DNA from: Bordetella genomosp. 4
GTDB taxonomy: Bacteria; Pseudomonadota; Gammaproteobacteria; Burkholderiales; Burkholderiaceae_B
Length of the DNA: 64,000 nucleotides
Assembly: GCF_002261185.1 (NCBI RefSeq)
Contig: NZ_NEVQ01000016.1
Span: 1-64,000 of the forward strand
Direction: 5' to 3'
Below the pieces are notes generated by a model. It saw only the letters and a program-made list of their open reading frames with translations, was not told the origin of the DNA and ran no database searches. Position 1 is the first letter of the stretch. Each line of letters opens with the position of its first letter. Positions 1 through 8,987 of the stretch are shown here, piece after piece. The translations under genes were made by a program, and so were the position numbers.

Positions 1-240
1 GCGGATTACCCATCAGGGACCGTGCAGCGGGTGTTGCACAGCAAGTCCGAATGTACGGGTGCAATCCCTACCGTGGCGTCATCAAGAAGTGAAGGCTTGG
101 CAAACCAGGGGCGTCCATGTACGAAGGAAGGCCCGAAGGGGCCGTACGAGACGAACGAAGCGGTGTCGGACGCGCAGGCGGCCGACCGGCCACGTGAAGC
201 GCCAACACGGTCACTGCCCCGCCTCGACGTCCAATAGCAT
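1..240. other. Unassigned edge region, possible structured-RNA remnant
   Basis: No convincing gene lies here. One frame stays open from the window edge to a TAG at 235-237, but its translation has no recognisable domain. The stretch around 116-150 can fold: GTAC and GTAC flank a GGCCC/GGGCC stem with a GAAG loop and a purine-rich asymmetric bulge. Phrases such as GGTGCAATCCCTACC (58-72) and AAGAAGTGAAGGC (84-96) remind me of domain I of bacterial group II introns. This is a memory-based resemblance only; no intron reverse transcriptase is present downstream, so it would have to be a fragment. Confidence 0.2.
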
Positions 241-263
241 TCATCCCCCGCCACGCACGAAGC

Positions 264-821
264 TCACCGCGAAATCGTCAACGCACGCTCCCACACCGCC
301 AACTTTTCTTCCCGCCTCATCGCAGCATGAGCCGGGCTGGTAGACGGCAACTCAACGTATTGCAACTCACACGCGATCGTCAATGCGGGCAACACATAGC
401 GTCGATATAACGCTGCAGCCTTTCCACCGTTGAAACAGACACGCACGATGCCCTGATTCTTCCGGAAAAACGACTCAAAATCGTTCGGCACAATGCTATT
501 GAGATTGATGTTCGCATCCAGGCTGCCAGGGCGCTCGCACGCCTGCAGCACATCCCATAACGCGATCCCCGACGACATCAATGCCTCGCTGCGTGCAGCG
601 TAGCTGGCCTGCGGATCAAAGCCGAAAACCGACGCAGCAATGGGCCAGAACGCATTGCGCGGATGTGCGTAATATTGCTGTTGACGCAGCGACGCGACGC
701 CAGGCATCGAGCCGAGCACGATGATACGTGCGCCCGATGCCATCAATGGAGCGAACCCTTGCACACGAGGGGCAGTCGGCTCAATCCGATCAGAGAAGAC
801 TGACACCGTTAAAACCTTCAT
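264..821 (-). CDS. Hypoxanthine-DNA (deoxyinosine) glycosylase, UDG superfamily family 6
   Basis: Base-excision repair glycosylase that removes deaminated bases, most likely hypoxanthine, from DNA in the cytoplasm. The 185-residue protein has the family 6 motif A, GSMPGVASLRQQQYYAHPRN (residues about 37-56), with the HPRNAFW segment that carries the catalytic Asn in this family. Near the C-terminus is the LPSTSPAHA segment that corresponds to the DNA-intercalation motif. Length is normal. The first ATG has no clear Shine-Dalgarno sequence, and an internal start is possible because the conserved domain begins around residue 20. It lies downstream of pckG on the same strand with a 125-base gap and is probably transcribed separately. 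Confidence 0.85.
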   Translation of the reverse strand: MKVLTVSVFSDRIEPTAPRVQGFAPLMASGARIIVLGSMPGVASLRQQQYYAHPRNAFWPIAASVFGFDPQASYAARSEALMSSGIALWDVLQACERPGSLDANINLNSIVPNDFESFFRKNQGIVRVCFNGGKAAALYRRYVLPALTIACELQYVELPSTSPAHAAMRREEKLAVWERALTISR

Positions 822-946
822 TCAATACGTAGAAACGCGGCCATCCGACTCCGATAGAGCCCGATGACCGCGTCCTCAGCCTAAGCTTTTAGCGCTGCGT
901 CAGCAGCAAAACACCAAGTCCGGCTAATACCGAAACATGCCCTGCT

Positions 947-2803
947 TCAAGCAGCCAGACGCGTCTCGATCGACGACTTCACACCCGGCAACTCACCAGG
1001 CAGTCGCTGCGCCAATTGCTGGAACAAGGTATCGTGCAGCGCCAACTCATCACGCCACGATTTCACATCGACCGAGATGACTTGCTGGAATTGATCCGGG
1101 CTGAATTCCAGGCCGGTCCAATCGATGTCCTGATACGTGGGCGATACGCCGAACACTTGCTCGACGCCGTTGGCCGTGCCGTCAATGCGGCCCAACATCC
1201 ATTTCAATACACGCATGTTGTCGCCAAAGCCCGGCCAGACGAATTTGCCGTCCGGCCCTTTGCGGAACCAGTTGACGCAATAAATGCGAGGCAGCGTGGC
1301 GCCCGCATCCTGCAGGCGTTTGCCCAGTTTCAGCCAATGGCCGAAGTAGTCGCTCATGTTGTAGCCGCAGAACGGCAGCATGGCGAACGGATCGCGGCGC
1401 ACGACACCCTGCTGGCCTGCGGCCGCAGCCGTGGTCTCAGAGCCCATGGTGGCTGCCATGTAGACGCCCTCGACCCAATTACGGGCCTCGGTGACCAGCG
1501 GCACGGTGGTGGAGCGACGGCCGCCAAAGATGAACGCGTCGATGACGACCCCTTTGGGGTTTTCCCATTCGGGATCGATGGACGGACATTGCGAAGCCGG
1601 CGCAGTAAAGCGCGCATTCGGATGAGCGGCTTTGCGGCCAGTTTCCTTCGCGCTCGCAGGCGTCCAATCCTGACCCTGCCAGTCGATCAAATGCGCGGGC
1701 GGCGTATCGGTCATGCCTTCCCACCAGACATCGCCGTCATCGGTCAACGCCACGTTGGTGAAAATGACATTGGCTTTCAACGTGGCCATGGCATTGAAGT
1801 TGGTCTTTTCGCTGGTGCCAGGCGCCACGCCAAAATAGCCTGCCTCGGGGTTGATGGCACGCAGGCGGCCTTCGGCGTCCGGTTTGATCCAGGCGATGTC
1901 GTCGCCGATAGTGGAGACCTTCCAGCCGTCCATGCCCTCAGGCGGGATCAACATGGCAAAGTTGGTCTTGCCGCACGCCGACGGGAATGCCGCAGCGACG
2001 TGATACTTGCGGCCTTTGGGCGAGGTCACGCCCAGGATCAGCATGTGTTCGGCCAGCCAGCCTTGGTCGCGGCCCATGGTCGATGCGATACGCAAGGCAA
2101 AGCATTTCTTGCCCAGCAAGGCATTGCCGCCGTAACCCGAGCCAAAGCTCCAGATCTCGCGCGTTTCGGGATAGTGAACGATGTATTTGGTCGGATTGCA
2201 CGGCCACACCACATCGGCCTGGCCTGCTGCCAGCGGGGCGCCCACGCTGTGCACGCAAGGCACGAATTCGCCGTCGCTGCCCAGCACGTCAAACACGGCG
2301 CGGCCCATGCGGGTCATGATGCGCATGTTGACCACAACATAGGGGCTATCAGACAGCTCGACACCGATGTGGGCGATATCCGAGCCCAAAGGACCCATCG
2401 AGAACGGCACCACATACATCGTGCGTCCACGCATCGAGCCGTCAAACAAGCCATTCAGCGTGGCGCGCATTTCAGCGGGATCAGCCCAATTATTCGTAGG
2501 GCCGGCGTCCTCTGCACGCTGCGAGCAGATAAAGGTGCGGTCTTCGACGCGCGCCACATCGGAGGGATCGGACCAGGCCAGATACGAATTGGGCCGCTTT
2601 TCCGGATTCAATCGCCGCAGGGTGCCTGCTTGCACCATCAGCTCGCACAGTCGGTCGTATTCTTCTTGGGAACCATCGCACCAGACCACATTGTCCGGCT
2701 TTGTCAGCGCAGCCACACGCGCTACCCACTCGACCAACCCCTTGTGCTTGACGTACTCGGGTACGTTAAGCGAGGCGACTTCTCCGTCGAACGGCTTATT
2801 CAT
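947..2803 (-). CDS. pckG: Phosphoenolpyruvate carboxykinase (GTP)
   Basis: Converts oxaloacetate and GTP to phosphoenolpyruvate, GDP and CO2, the entry to gluconeogenesis; cytoplasmic. The 618-residue length is typical of the GTP-dependent family. The P-loop is [10 protein letters not shown] (residues 272-281) and the metal/nucleotide loop is IGDDIAW (299-305). The start chosen is the ATG at 2803, because AAGGAG precedes it at normal spacing; an in-frame ATG at 2857 lies inside a terminator hairpin and would add 18 unlikely residues. The gene is divergent from a thioredoxin-fold gene. Its leader contains an intrinsic terminator (2823-2857), so attenuation is likely. It suits a cell living on organic acids and acyl-CoA products, as the rest of the window implies. 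Confidence 0.97.
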   Translation of the reverse strand: MNKPFDGEVASLNVPEYVKHKGLVEWVARVAALTKPDNVVWCDGSQEEYDRLCELMVQAGTLRRLNPEKRPNSYLAWSDPSDVARVEDRTFICSQRAEDAGPTNNWADPAEMRATLNGLFDGSMRGRTMYVVPFSMGPLGSDIAHIGVELSDSPYVVVNMRIMTRMGRAVFDVLGSDGEFVPCVHSVGAPLAAGQADVVWPCNPTKYIVHYPETREIWSFGSGYGGNALLGKKCFALRIASTMGRDQGWLAEHMLILGVTSPKGRKYHVAAAFPSACGKTNFAMLIPPEGMDGWKVSTIGDDIAWIKPDAEGRLRAINPEAGYFGVAPGTSEKTNFNAMATLKANVIFTNVALTDDGDVWWEGMTDTPPAHLIDWQGQDWTPASAKETGRKAAHPNARFTAPASQCPSIDPEWENPKGVVIDAFIFGGRRSTTVPLVTEARNWVEGVYMAATMGSETTAAAAGQQGVVRRDPFAMLPFCGYNMSDYFGHWLKLGKRLQDAGATLPRIYCVNWFRKGPDGKFVWPGFGDNMRVLKWMLGRIDGTANGVEQVFGVSPTYQDIDWTGLEFSPDQFQQVISVDVKSWRDELALHDTLFQQLAQRLPGELPGVKSSIETRLAA

Positions 2804-2822
2804 CGGGACCATCTCCTTTAAT

Positions 2823-2857
2823 AAAAAAACGATGCGGGCCCCCATGAGGACCCGCAT
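2823..2857 (-). terminator. Intrinsic terminator in the pckG leader (candidate attenuator)
   Basis: Read on the minus strand, a stem of ATGCGGG paired with CCCGCAT (extended by two or three G-C or G-U pairs) is followed by CG and seven T residues, then directly by the pckG ribosome-binding site. The neighbouring gene on the other side is divergent, so no upstream minus-strand gene needs this terminator. A 14-codon reading frame ([14 protein letters not shown]) starts with an ATG at about 2861, runs through the hairpin and stops in the sequence after the T-tract. A TAATAT hexamer at 2882-2887 could be the -10 element, giving a leader of about 70 bases. Confidence 0.7.
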
Positions 2858-3095
2858 TTCATCTATTTATCTGATTTCGCAATATTACTTGCCCACACGC
2901 CCGCCGAACCAATTCGGGGCATCAGGAATGCAACATCGTATGTCTGTTGTATCGTCGACGAGAATAGGATGAACAGATGCACGAATGTCTTGGCGCGGAT
3001 TCAGAAGTCGTCGAGCGTACTGCATTCCGCGGTATTCGTTTCGCAAAAACAGGGTAAACCCCGATAACATATCGATTTTCAGCCGCCCGTATCCC

Positions 3096-3431
3096 ATGCA
3101 ACAAATCGAACTCAACGATAGTACTGCCGACCGCTATCTGCTGGATGCCCCCGGCCTGTCACTGCTGGCCTTTCATAGCCGTACCTGCGGCACGTGCCGC
3201 GTCGCGCGGGAACAGCTGCCCGAGCTGAATCTGCCGGTCGAGCGCCTGTGCTGGATCGATGCGGGCGATAATGGGGGACTGGTCGAACGCTACGAGGTTT
3301 TTCATTTGCCCGCCCTGTTTCTGGTGCGCGACGGCGCCTATTACGGCGCCGTCAATGCCTCGCTGGCGGAATGGGACCTCCGCCAGCAGATCAGCCTGGC
3401 GCTGGATAGTTATCCCGCAGAGTTACCGTGA
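3096..3431 (+). CDS. Thioredoxin-fold protein with CGTC active site
   Basis: A 111-residue thioredoxin-like protein. The redox motif is CGTC (about residues 30-33, in FHSRTCGTCRVARE), and the cis-proline loop is visible in FHLPALFLVRDG. There is no signal peptide, so it should act in the cytoplasm, probably as a thiol-disulfide exchange or co-chaperone-like protein; no specific partner is evident. The start at 3096 matches the beginning of the fold; an upstream in-frame start at 2985 would add an unlikely arginine-rich extension. It is divergent from pckG and convergent with the acetyltransferase at 3467. CGTC differs from the CGPC of classical thioredoxins, so a specialised role is possible. 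Confidence 0.75.
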   Translation: MQQIELNDSTADRYLLDAPGLSLLAFHSRTCGTCRVAREQLPELNLPVERLCWIDAGDNGGLVERYEVFHLPALFLVRDGAYYGAVNASLAEWDLRQQISLALDSYPAELP

Positions 3432-3466
3432 CGCTCGGGCTGGCAGTTACGCCGTAGCCTGCGCGG

Positions 3467-4189
3467 TCACGCCGTCCGCGCCGATTCAATCAAATCCGAC
3501 AGCCGGCGGCGTTGATGCCCGTCTGTATCGAAATTGTCCGGCGCGAGCCATTGCTCAAAGCCGCTACGCACGGCGGGCCATTCCGAATCGATGATGGAAA
3601 ACCAGGCCGTATCTCGATTGCGCCCTTTGTAAACCACGGCCTGACGGAAAATCCCCTCGAATTGAAATCCCATACGCAACGCAGCGGCGCGTGACGGCGC
3701 GTTCAGGCTGTCGCACTTCCATTCATAGCGGCGATAGCCGAGTTCGTCAAACGCCCGGCGCATCAGCAGATACTGGGCCTCGGTGGCGGCAGGCGTGCGT
3801 TTGAGCAAATTCGAGTACGCCACATTGCCCACCTCGATCACGCCATTTGCCGGATCAATGCGCATGGCGGCCAAGGTGCCGACCGCTTGTCCCGTAGCCA
3901 AGTCGATAACGGCAAAAAACTGGGGATCCTCAGAGGTTTGCACCGTACGCGCATAGGCCAGATAGCTGGCCTCGTCGGCAAATGGCCCGGCCAGCGTATA
4001 CGTCCAATCTGCATCGTCAGGCGTCTGACGAAACGCGGCATACAGTTGGGCTCCATGGCGCGCCGCGTCCAGCGGCTCGAGCCGGCAGTAATGTCCCACG
4101 ATCACCTCATGCGGCGGCCGCGGACGCGCCTTCCAGTTCGGGAGAGGATCGCCCACGGGCTGTTGAGTCAAGGCAGTGGTCGACGGCAT
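3467..4189 (-). CDS. GNAT family N-acetyltransferase (RimJ/RimL type)
   Basis: A 240-residue acetyl-CoA-dependent N-acetyltransferase. The RimJ/RimL-like pattern is clear: LEPLDAARHG near the start of the domain, the central beta strands with GTLAAMRIDPANGVIEVGNV, and the late YEWKCDSLNAPSRAAALRMG segment that forms the acetyl-CoA site. The start at 4189 is preceded by AGAAGGA at good spacing, so the extra 17 upstream codons of the open frame are not used. Its substrate cannot be read from the sequence; close relatives are usually annotated only as GNAT proteins. It is divergent from the MocR regulator at 4261, 71 bases away, and is the obvious candidate target of that regulator. Confidence 0.85.
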   Translation of the reverse strand: MPSTTALTQQPVGDPLPNWKARPRPPHEVIVGHYCRLEPLDAARHGAQLYAAFRQTPDDADWTYTLAGPFADEASYLAYARTVQTSEDPQFFAVIDLATGQAVGTLAAMRIDPANGVIEVGNVAYSNLLKRTPAATEAQYLLMRRAFDELGYRRYEWKCDSLNAPSRAAALRMGFQFEGIFRQAVVYKGRNRDTAWFSIIDSEWPAVRSGFEQWLAPDNFDTDGHQRRRLSDLIESARTA

Positions 4190-4260
4190 ACGTAGTTCCT
4201 TCTGATGATCGGTGGACAACGGTGTCATGCACAAGCCCACAAGGCTAGCCGAATCGTGGC

Positions 4261-5766
4261 ATGGTAAAAAGATCCAATATCAGCCTATTTGATGGTGCCA
4301 TGGATATGCCAGCCCCATTACTGGACAGCCCGCTGTCGCCGCCTCGGGATGGCCACACGCTGCAGCGGCAATTGTTGCAACGACTGAAGGCCTCCATTCT
4401 GGACGGCCGGTTGCCCGCGGGCAGCCGGCTGCCTGCGTCGCGTGCCTTGGCAGAACAACTCGGCATTTCGCGCAATACTGTGATGCTGGTCTATGGCCAA
4501 TTGACCGCAGAGGGCTATGTCCAGGCGGATCGTCAGGGAACGCGGGTCGCCTCGCTGCCGGCGGCCCCTGCTGCACGCGTCGTCCTAGCCCCGACGCACG
4601 CCCGCGCCGCGCAACGCGTCAGCCGTCTGGCCCCATCGCCCCGCCACATCGAAGCCAGTATGGCGTTGCGCCCGGGAACCCCGGCGCTGAACCATTTTCC
4701 ACTCAGTGCGTGGCGCCGCACGCTGGACCGTACGCTGCGTGATGTGCCCATCAGCACGCTAGGCTACGGTGAACCCGCAGGCGAGCCAGCACTGCGCGAA
4801 GCCATCGCCCGGCATCTGGGCTTATCCCGCGGCGTGCGTTGCAAGGCGGAACAGATCCTGATTACCGAAGGCGCTCAGGAGGCGTTGAGCCTGTGCGTAC
4901 GGCTGCTGAGCAATCCAGGCGATATCGCCTGGATGGAGGACCCAGGGTATCGAGGGGTCAAAGCAGCGCTCCAGGCAGGAGACCTGCAAGTGATACCGGT
5001 GCGTGTCGACGCCGAGGGCCTCGCCGCGCCTGCCACACTTTGGCAAACCCATACGCCACGCATGATCTACACCTCGCCCTCGCATCAATATCCGACGGGC
5101 GCGGTGCTAAGCGCCGGTCGCCGCCTGGACCTGCTGGAACGGGCGCGCCGGACCAACGCCTGGATCATCGAGGACGATTACGACAGCGAATTCCGGCACC
5201 AGGGTGATCCTATCCCCGCCATGCAAGGGCTAGCCGATAACGCGCCCGTGGTCTACATCGGCACATTCAGCAAGACCATGTTTCCCGCCTTGCGCATCGG
5301 ATTTCTAGTATTGCCGGAGGCGCTGACGGGCTCGCTACACACTGCCGTGCACGAATTGCTGCGCGGCGGCCATCGACATGAACAGCTCGCCTTGGCGGAC
5401 TTCATGGAAAGCGGTCAGTTTGCTCGCCACCTGGGTCGCATGCGGCGTCTCTATCGCGAGCGGCAATCCGCCCTGCGATCGGCCCTGGCGCGCCACCTGC
5501 CCGTCTCGCACGAGGTGTTAGGCGGACAAGGCGGCCTGCATTTGACCGTGAAGCTGCCGCCTGAAATTCAGGACCGGCCACTGGCCGCCGCAGCGCGGCA
5601 GGCAGGCATGGCGCCCACTGCCCTGTCGGCCTTTGCCCTGCAGCCGACCACCGAGGACAACGGCCTGGTGCTGGGCTATGGCAACACCTCAGCGGATCTG
5701 TTTGAGCCGCTCATCAAGCGGCTCGCCAAGCTGATCGCGCAAACCACTGCGCGGCGCCCGGCATAG
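4261..5766 (+). CDS. MocR/PdxR-type GntR regulator with aminotransferase domain
   Basis: A 501-residue transcription factor that fuses an N-terminal GntR winged helix to a fold-type I aminotransferase domain, which normally binds pyridoxal phosphate as effector sensor rather than catalyst. The DNA-binding part is residues about 33-100, with SRLPASRALAEQLGISRNTV as recognition region. In the C-terminal domain the PLP pocket is visible as SPSHQYPTG, the Asp of EDDYDSEF and the Lys of GTFSKTMFPALRIGF. The gene is divergent from a GNAT acetyltransferase. Known MocR proteins control PLP synthesis, GABA or taurine use and other amine pathways; this one cannot be assigned to a ligand. An internal ATG (4300) is an alternative start. 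Confidence 0.88.
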   Translation: MVKRSNISLFDGAMDMPAPLLDSPLSPPRDGHTLQRQLLQRLKASILDGRLPAGSRLPASRALAEQLGISRNTVMLVYGQLTAEGYVQADRQGTRVASLPAAPAARVVLAPTHARAAQRVSRLAPSPRHIEASMALRPGTPALNHFPLSAWRRTLDRTLRDVPISTLGYGEPAGEPALREAIARHLGLSRGVRCKAEQILITEGAQEALSLCVRLLSNPGDIAWMEDPGYRGVKAALQAGDLQVIPVRVDAEGLAAPATLWQTHTPRMIYTSPSHQYPTGAVLSAGRRLDLLERARRTNAWIIEDDYDSEFRHQGDPIPAMQGLADNAPVVYIGTFSKTMFPALRIGFLVLPEALTGSLHTAVHELLRGGHRHEQLALADFMESGQFARHLGRMRRLYRERQSALRSALARHLPVSHEVLGGQGGLHLTVKLPPEIQDRPLAAAARQAGMAPTALSAFALQPTTEDNGLVLGYGNTSADLFEPLIKRLAKLIAQTTARRPA

Positions 5767-5797
5767 AGAGGAAAGCCCACCCTACCGATAGAACCGA

Positions 5798-5814
5798 GGC
5801 TGCCGGAAGCAGCC
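5798..5814. terminator. Short hairpin between convergent genes
   Basis: GGCTGC and GCAGCC form a perfect six-base-pair stem with a CGGAA loop. It lies between the stop of the MocR gene and the stop of the small membrane protein gene, where termination from both sides is expected. There is no T-tract on either side, so its role as an intrinsic terminator is uncertain. Confidence 0.35.
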
Positions 5815-5825
5815 ACCCTGCCCTG

Positions 5826-6122
5826 TTAACTGATCAGGCCGGACAACAACAGCATGGCCAATAGCAGCCAGAACAATCCCGACACAATGGAGCGCCCCAT
5901 AAAGGCCTTGACCGCGGACCACAGCAAGACCAGGCCCAGGAGCAGGAGCGCGAAATGAAATATCGACGAGCTCATGCCCAACGCGCCGGCCAAGCCTGTG
6001 AAAAAATCCCCAATCGCCGAGCCCAAGCCGCTAAAGACATAGCGGATGCCCGACACAATGGCGCGGATCACTTCGCCCAATACGGCGCCCACCGAGCCAA
6101 AAAAACTAGTTTCAGTCTGCAT
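5826..6122 (-). CDS. Small two-helix membrane protein of unknown function
   Basis: A 98-residue hydrophobic protein that I do not recognise. It has a glycine-rich amphipathic N-terminal half (GSVGAVLGEVIRAIVSGIRY) and two strongly hydrophobic C-terminal segments: FHFALLLLGLVLLWSAVKAF and GLFWLLLAMLLLSGLIS. There is no signal peptidase site and no Cys or His cluster, so it is probably an inner-membrane protein. GGGAA lies just upstream of the ATG. Its frame shows codon bias like its neighbours, which supports it being real. It is convergent with the MocR gene and upstream of, and divergent from, glutathione reductase. Confidence 0.55.
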   Translation of the reverse strand: MQTETSFFGSVGAVLGEVIRAIVSGIRYVFSGLGSAIGDFFTGLAGALGMSSSIFHFALLLLGLVLLWSAVKAFMGRSIVSGLFWLLLAMLLLSGLIS

Positions 6123-6338
6123 GCATTCCCATCACGGAATCACCCCAAACACCGCCCGATACGGCGGCACCACCGTCAGAATGTATCCCATCTGCAAGGC
6201 CTGTGCTGAAGGCGCCACCGGCCAGGCCGCAGCATACCCGCCGCATGGCGGTTTAAGATTAGCGGTTTAATACTGTTCTTTTCAGAAATTATGTGGGCGG
6301 CTGCGTCCCACCATGCAGACTCGTAACAAGGATTCGTG

Positions 6339-7697
6339 ATGGCTTTCGATTTCGACTTATACGTCATAGGCGCAGGTTCAGGCGGCGTGCGGGCCGCGCG
6401 CTTTGCCGCGGGATTCGGCGCTCGTGTAGCCATTGCGGAAAGCCGCTATCTGGGCGGCACCTGCGTAAACGTGGGATGCGTGCCCAAGAAACTGCTGGTG
6501 TACGGCGCGCATTTTCACGAGGATTTCGAGCAAGCCTCGGGATTTGGCTGGACCCTGGGGACCCCGGGTTTTGACTGGGCGACCCTGATCGCCAACAAAA
6601 ACCGCGAAATCGAACGTCTCAATGGCATTTATCGCAACCTGCTGGTCAATAGCGGCGTAACGCTGCACGAGGGCCATGCCCGGCTGGTCGATCCTCACAC
6701 AGTGGAAATCAACGGCCAGCGCCACACGGCCGAGCATATCCTGGTGGCCACAGGCGGCTGGCCACAAGTCCCTGATATTCCGGGTAAAGAACACGCCATT
6801 ACCTCGAACGAGGCCTTTTTCCTGCCTGAACTGCCGCGCCGCGTCGTGGTCGTGGGCGGGGGCTATATCGCGGTGGAATTCGCCTCGATTTTCAACGGCC
6901 TGGGTGCACAAACCACGCAGCTGTATCGGCGCGACCTGTTTCTGCGCGGCTTTGACGGCAGCGTACGCGAGCACCTGCGCGACGAGTTGATCAAAAAAGG
7001 CCTGGATTTACGCTTTAACGCGGATATCGCCCGCATCGACAAACGCGATGACGGCACACTGAACGTCACCCTGAAAAGCGGCGAAATCATCGAGACCGAT
7101 TGCGTGTTCTACGCCACCGGCCGCCGCCCCATGCTGGACAATCTGGGGTTGGAAAACACCGGCGTGACACTCAACGAAGACGGCTTTATCGCGGTTGACG
7201 ACGAATATCGCAGCAGCGAACCTTCGATCCTGGCCATCGGCGACGTGATCGGCCGCGTACCGCTGACCCCGGTGGCCCTGGCCGAGGGAATGGCAGTAGC
7301 CCGCCGTTTATTCAAACCCGAGGAATATCGCAAAGTCGATTACGACCTGATTCCGACGGCCGTATTCAGCCTGCCCAATATCGGTACCGTGGGCCTGACG
7401 ACCGAGGTAGCGATCGAGGCCGGCCACCGCATCAAGCGTTTCGAAAGCCGGTTCCGCCCGATGAAGCTCACACTGACCGGCATCCAGGAAAAAACCTTGA
7501 TGAAACTGGTGGTCGACGCCGATACCGACCGTGTTTTGGGCTGCCACATGGTCGGCCCCGACGCGGGCGAAATCGTGCAAGGCCTGGCCGTCGCGCTGAA
7601 AGCGGGCGCGACCAAACAGGTCTTTGACGAGACCATCGGCATTCATCCGACGGCCGCCGAGGAATTCGTCACGCTGCGCACGCCCGTCCAAGATTGA
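6339..7697 (+). CDS. gorA: Glutathione-disulfide reductase
   Basis: NADPH-dependent flavoenzyme that reduces glutathione disulfide to keep the cytosolic thiol pool reduced. The 452-residue chain has the FAD-binding [11 protein letters not shown] at residues about 12-22, the redox-active disulfide motif [14 protein letters not shown] (about 42-55), the NADPH motif [10 protein letters not shown] followed by the basic YRRD that favours NADPH, and the C-terminal active-site [14 protein letters not shown] that supplies the catalytic His-Glu pair of the partner subunit. The ATG at 6339 is preferred over the GTG at 6336 because AAGGA ends six bases before it. It is followed by aroG with a 63-base gap, so the two could be co-transcribed. 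Confidence 0.95.
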   Translation: MAFDFDLYVIGAGSGGVRAARFAAGFGARVAIAESRYLGGTCVNVGCVPKKLLVYGAHFHEDFEQASGFGWTLGTPGFDWATLIANKNREIERLNGIYRNLLVNSGVTLHEGHARLVDPHTVEINGQRHTAEHILVATGGWPQVPDIPGKEHAITSNEAFFLPELPRRVVVVGGGYIAVEFASIFNGLGAQTTQLYRRDLFLRGFDGSVREHLRDELIKKGLDLRFNADIARIDKRDDGTLNVTLKSGEIIETDCVFYATGRRPMLDNLGLENTGVTLNEDGFIAVDDEYRSSEPSILAIGDVIGRVPLTPVALAEGMAVARRLFKPEEYRKVDYDLIPTAVFSLPNIGTVGLTTEVAIEAGHRIKRFESRFRPMKLTLTGIQEKTLMKLVVDADTDRVLGCHMVGPDAGEIVQGLAVALKAGATKQVFDETIGIHPTAAEEFVTLRTPVQD

Positions 7698-7760
7698 GCG
7701 CAATGCGATAATTGCTCAGCCCCACCATCAAAGCATGCTCTGGCTGTTCCCTTCCCTACC

Positions 7761-8888
7761 ATGACCCGTATCGACGATTCCTTACATGACCGTGAAGTCG
7801 GCCAAGCCGACTCCACCCAAGACACGACTCGCATTGATGACGTTCGCATCGGTGCAGTACGTCCCCTGATTTCCCCGGCGCTGCTGCAGGACGAGCTGCC
7901 GATTCCCGCCGCGACCCTGGCCCTGGTCGAAAACGCCCGCAGGCAGATTGCCGACGTGCTGCATGGCCGCGACGACCGTCTGGTCGTGGTGGTAGGCCCC
8001 TGTTCCATCCACGACCATGATCAGGCAATCGAATACGCGCGCCAGCTAAAAAGCGCCGCGCAATCACTGAGCAAAGATCTGCTGATCGTCATGCGCGTGT
8101 ACTTTGAAAAGCCGCGCACCACCGTCGGCTGGAAGGGCTACATCAACGACCCGCGCCTCGATGGCAGTTTCCGTATCAACGAGGGTCTTCGCCGCGCGCG
8201 CGAGCTGCTGCTGGAAATCAGCGAACTGGGCTTGCCCATCGCCACCGAATTCCTGGACCTGCTCAGCCCGCAATACATTGCCGATCTGGTGGCCTGGGGC
8301 GCAATCGGCGCACGCACCACGGAAAGCCCCAGCCATCGTCAGTTGGCGTCCGGCCTGAGCTGCCCGTTGGGCTTTAAGAACGGCACCGACGGTGGTATGC
8401 AGGTCGCCGCCGATGCGATCGTTGCTGCACGCGCCAAACATGCCTTTATGGGCATGACCAAAATGGGTATGGCCGCGATTTTCGAGACACGGGGCAATGA
8501 CGATACCCACGTGATCCTGCGTGGCGGCAAACAAGGTCCCAACTACGACGCAGCCAGCGTCGATGCCAGCTGCGCCGCCCTGAAAGCCGCAGGCCAACGC
8601 GAACAAGTCATGATCGACTGTTCACATGCCAACTCCAACAAATCGCACGAGCGTCAGGTCGACGTGGCGCGCGATATCGGTACGCAGCTCGCCAACGGCG
8701 ATTCGCGCATCATTGGCGTCATGATCGAAAGCCATCTGGAGGCTGGCCGCCAGGACCTGAAACCCGGCGTGCCGTTGCGTCATGGCGTGTCGATCACCGA
8801 CGCCTGCCTGGGCTGGACACAAACCGAGCCGGTGCTGGCCGATCTGGCTGACGCTGTACGCAAACGGCGTGCGCGCAAGGCAGCTTGA
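7761..8888 (+). CDS. aroG: 3-deoxy-7-phosphoheptulonate (DAHP) synthase, class I
   Basis: First enzyme of the shikimate pathway: condenses phosphoenolpyruvate and erythrose 4-phosphate to DAHP in the cytoplasm. The 375-residue chain carries the class I-alpha signatures VVGPCSIHD, EKPRTTVGWKG and GARTTESPSHRQLASG, the metal-binding Cys of GPCSIHD and the His of IDCSHANSNK. The N-terminus is slightly extended and acidic (residues 1-25) compared with E. coli AroG. Which aromatic amino acid inhibits it cannot be decided from these motifs. It draws on the same phosphoenolpyruvate pool that pckG supplies, although the genes are not in one operon. An imperfect hairpin lies just before it (about 7696-7720) but has no T-tract. 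Confidence 0.94.
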   Translation: MTRIDDSLHDREVGQADSTQDTTRIDDVRIGAVRPLISPALLQDELPIPAATLALVENARRQIADVLHGRDDRLVVVVGPCSIHDHDQAIEYARQLKSAAQSLSKDLLIVMRVYFEKPRTTVGWKGYINDPRLDGSFRINEGLRRARELLLEISELGLPIATEFLDLLSPQYIADLVAWGAIGARTTESPSHRQLASGLSCPLGFKNGTDGGMQVAADAIVAARAKHAFMGMTKMGMAAIFETRGNDDTHVILRGGKQGPNYDAASVDASCAALKAAGQREQVMIDCSHANSNKSHERQVDVARDIGTQLANGDSRIIGVMIESHLEAGRQDLKPGVPLRHGVSITDACLGWTQTEPVLADLADAVRKRRARKAA

Positions 8889-8987
8889 TCAACGTCATTG
8901 CGCCCGGTTTGTGCTTGTGGTCCACACCGCAATAGCGCAGCGGCGTTGACACAGTAGCAGTTGCCATTGCAGCCGCCGCCGCACTGC

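Noticed and set aside
1016-2821. Open frame of 601 codons on the plus strand opposite pckG
   Set aside because: It is an antisense shadow of a GC-rich conserved gene; its translation is Arg/His/Ala-rich without domains, while pckG shows all family motifs.
2858-2985. Short frames in the pckG upstream region on both strands
   Set aside because: No ribosome-binding sites or conserved features; the region is better explained as promoter and leader.
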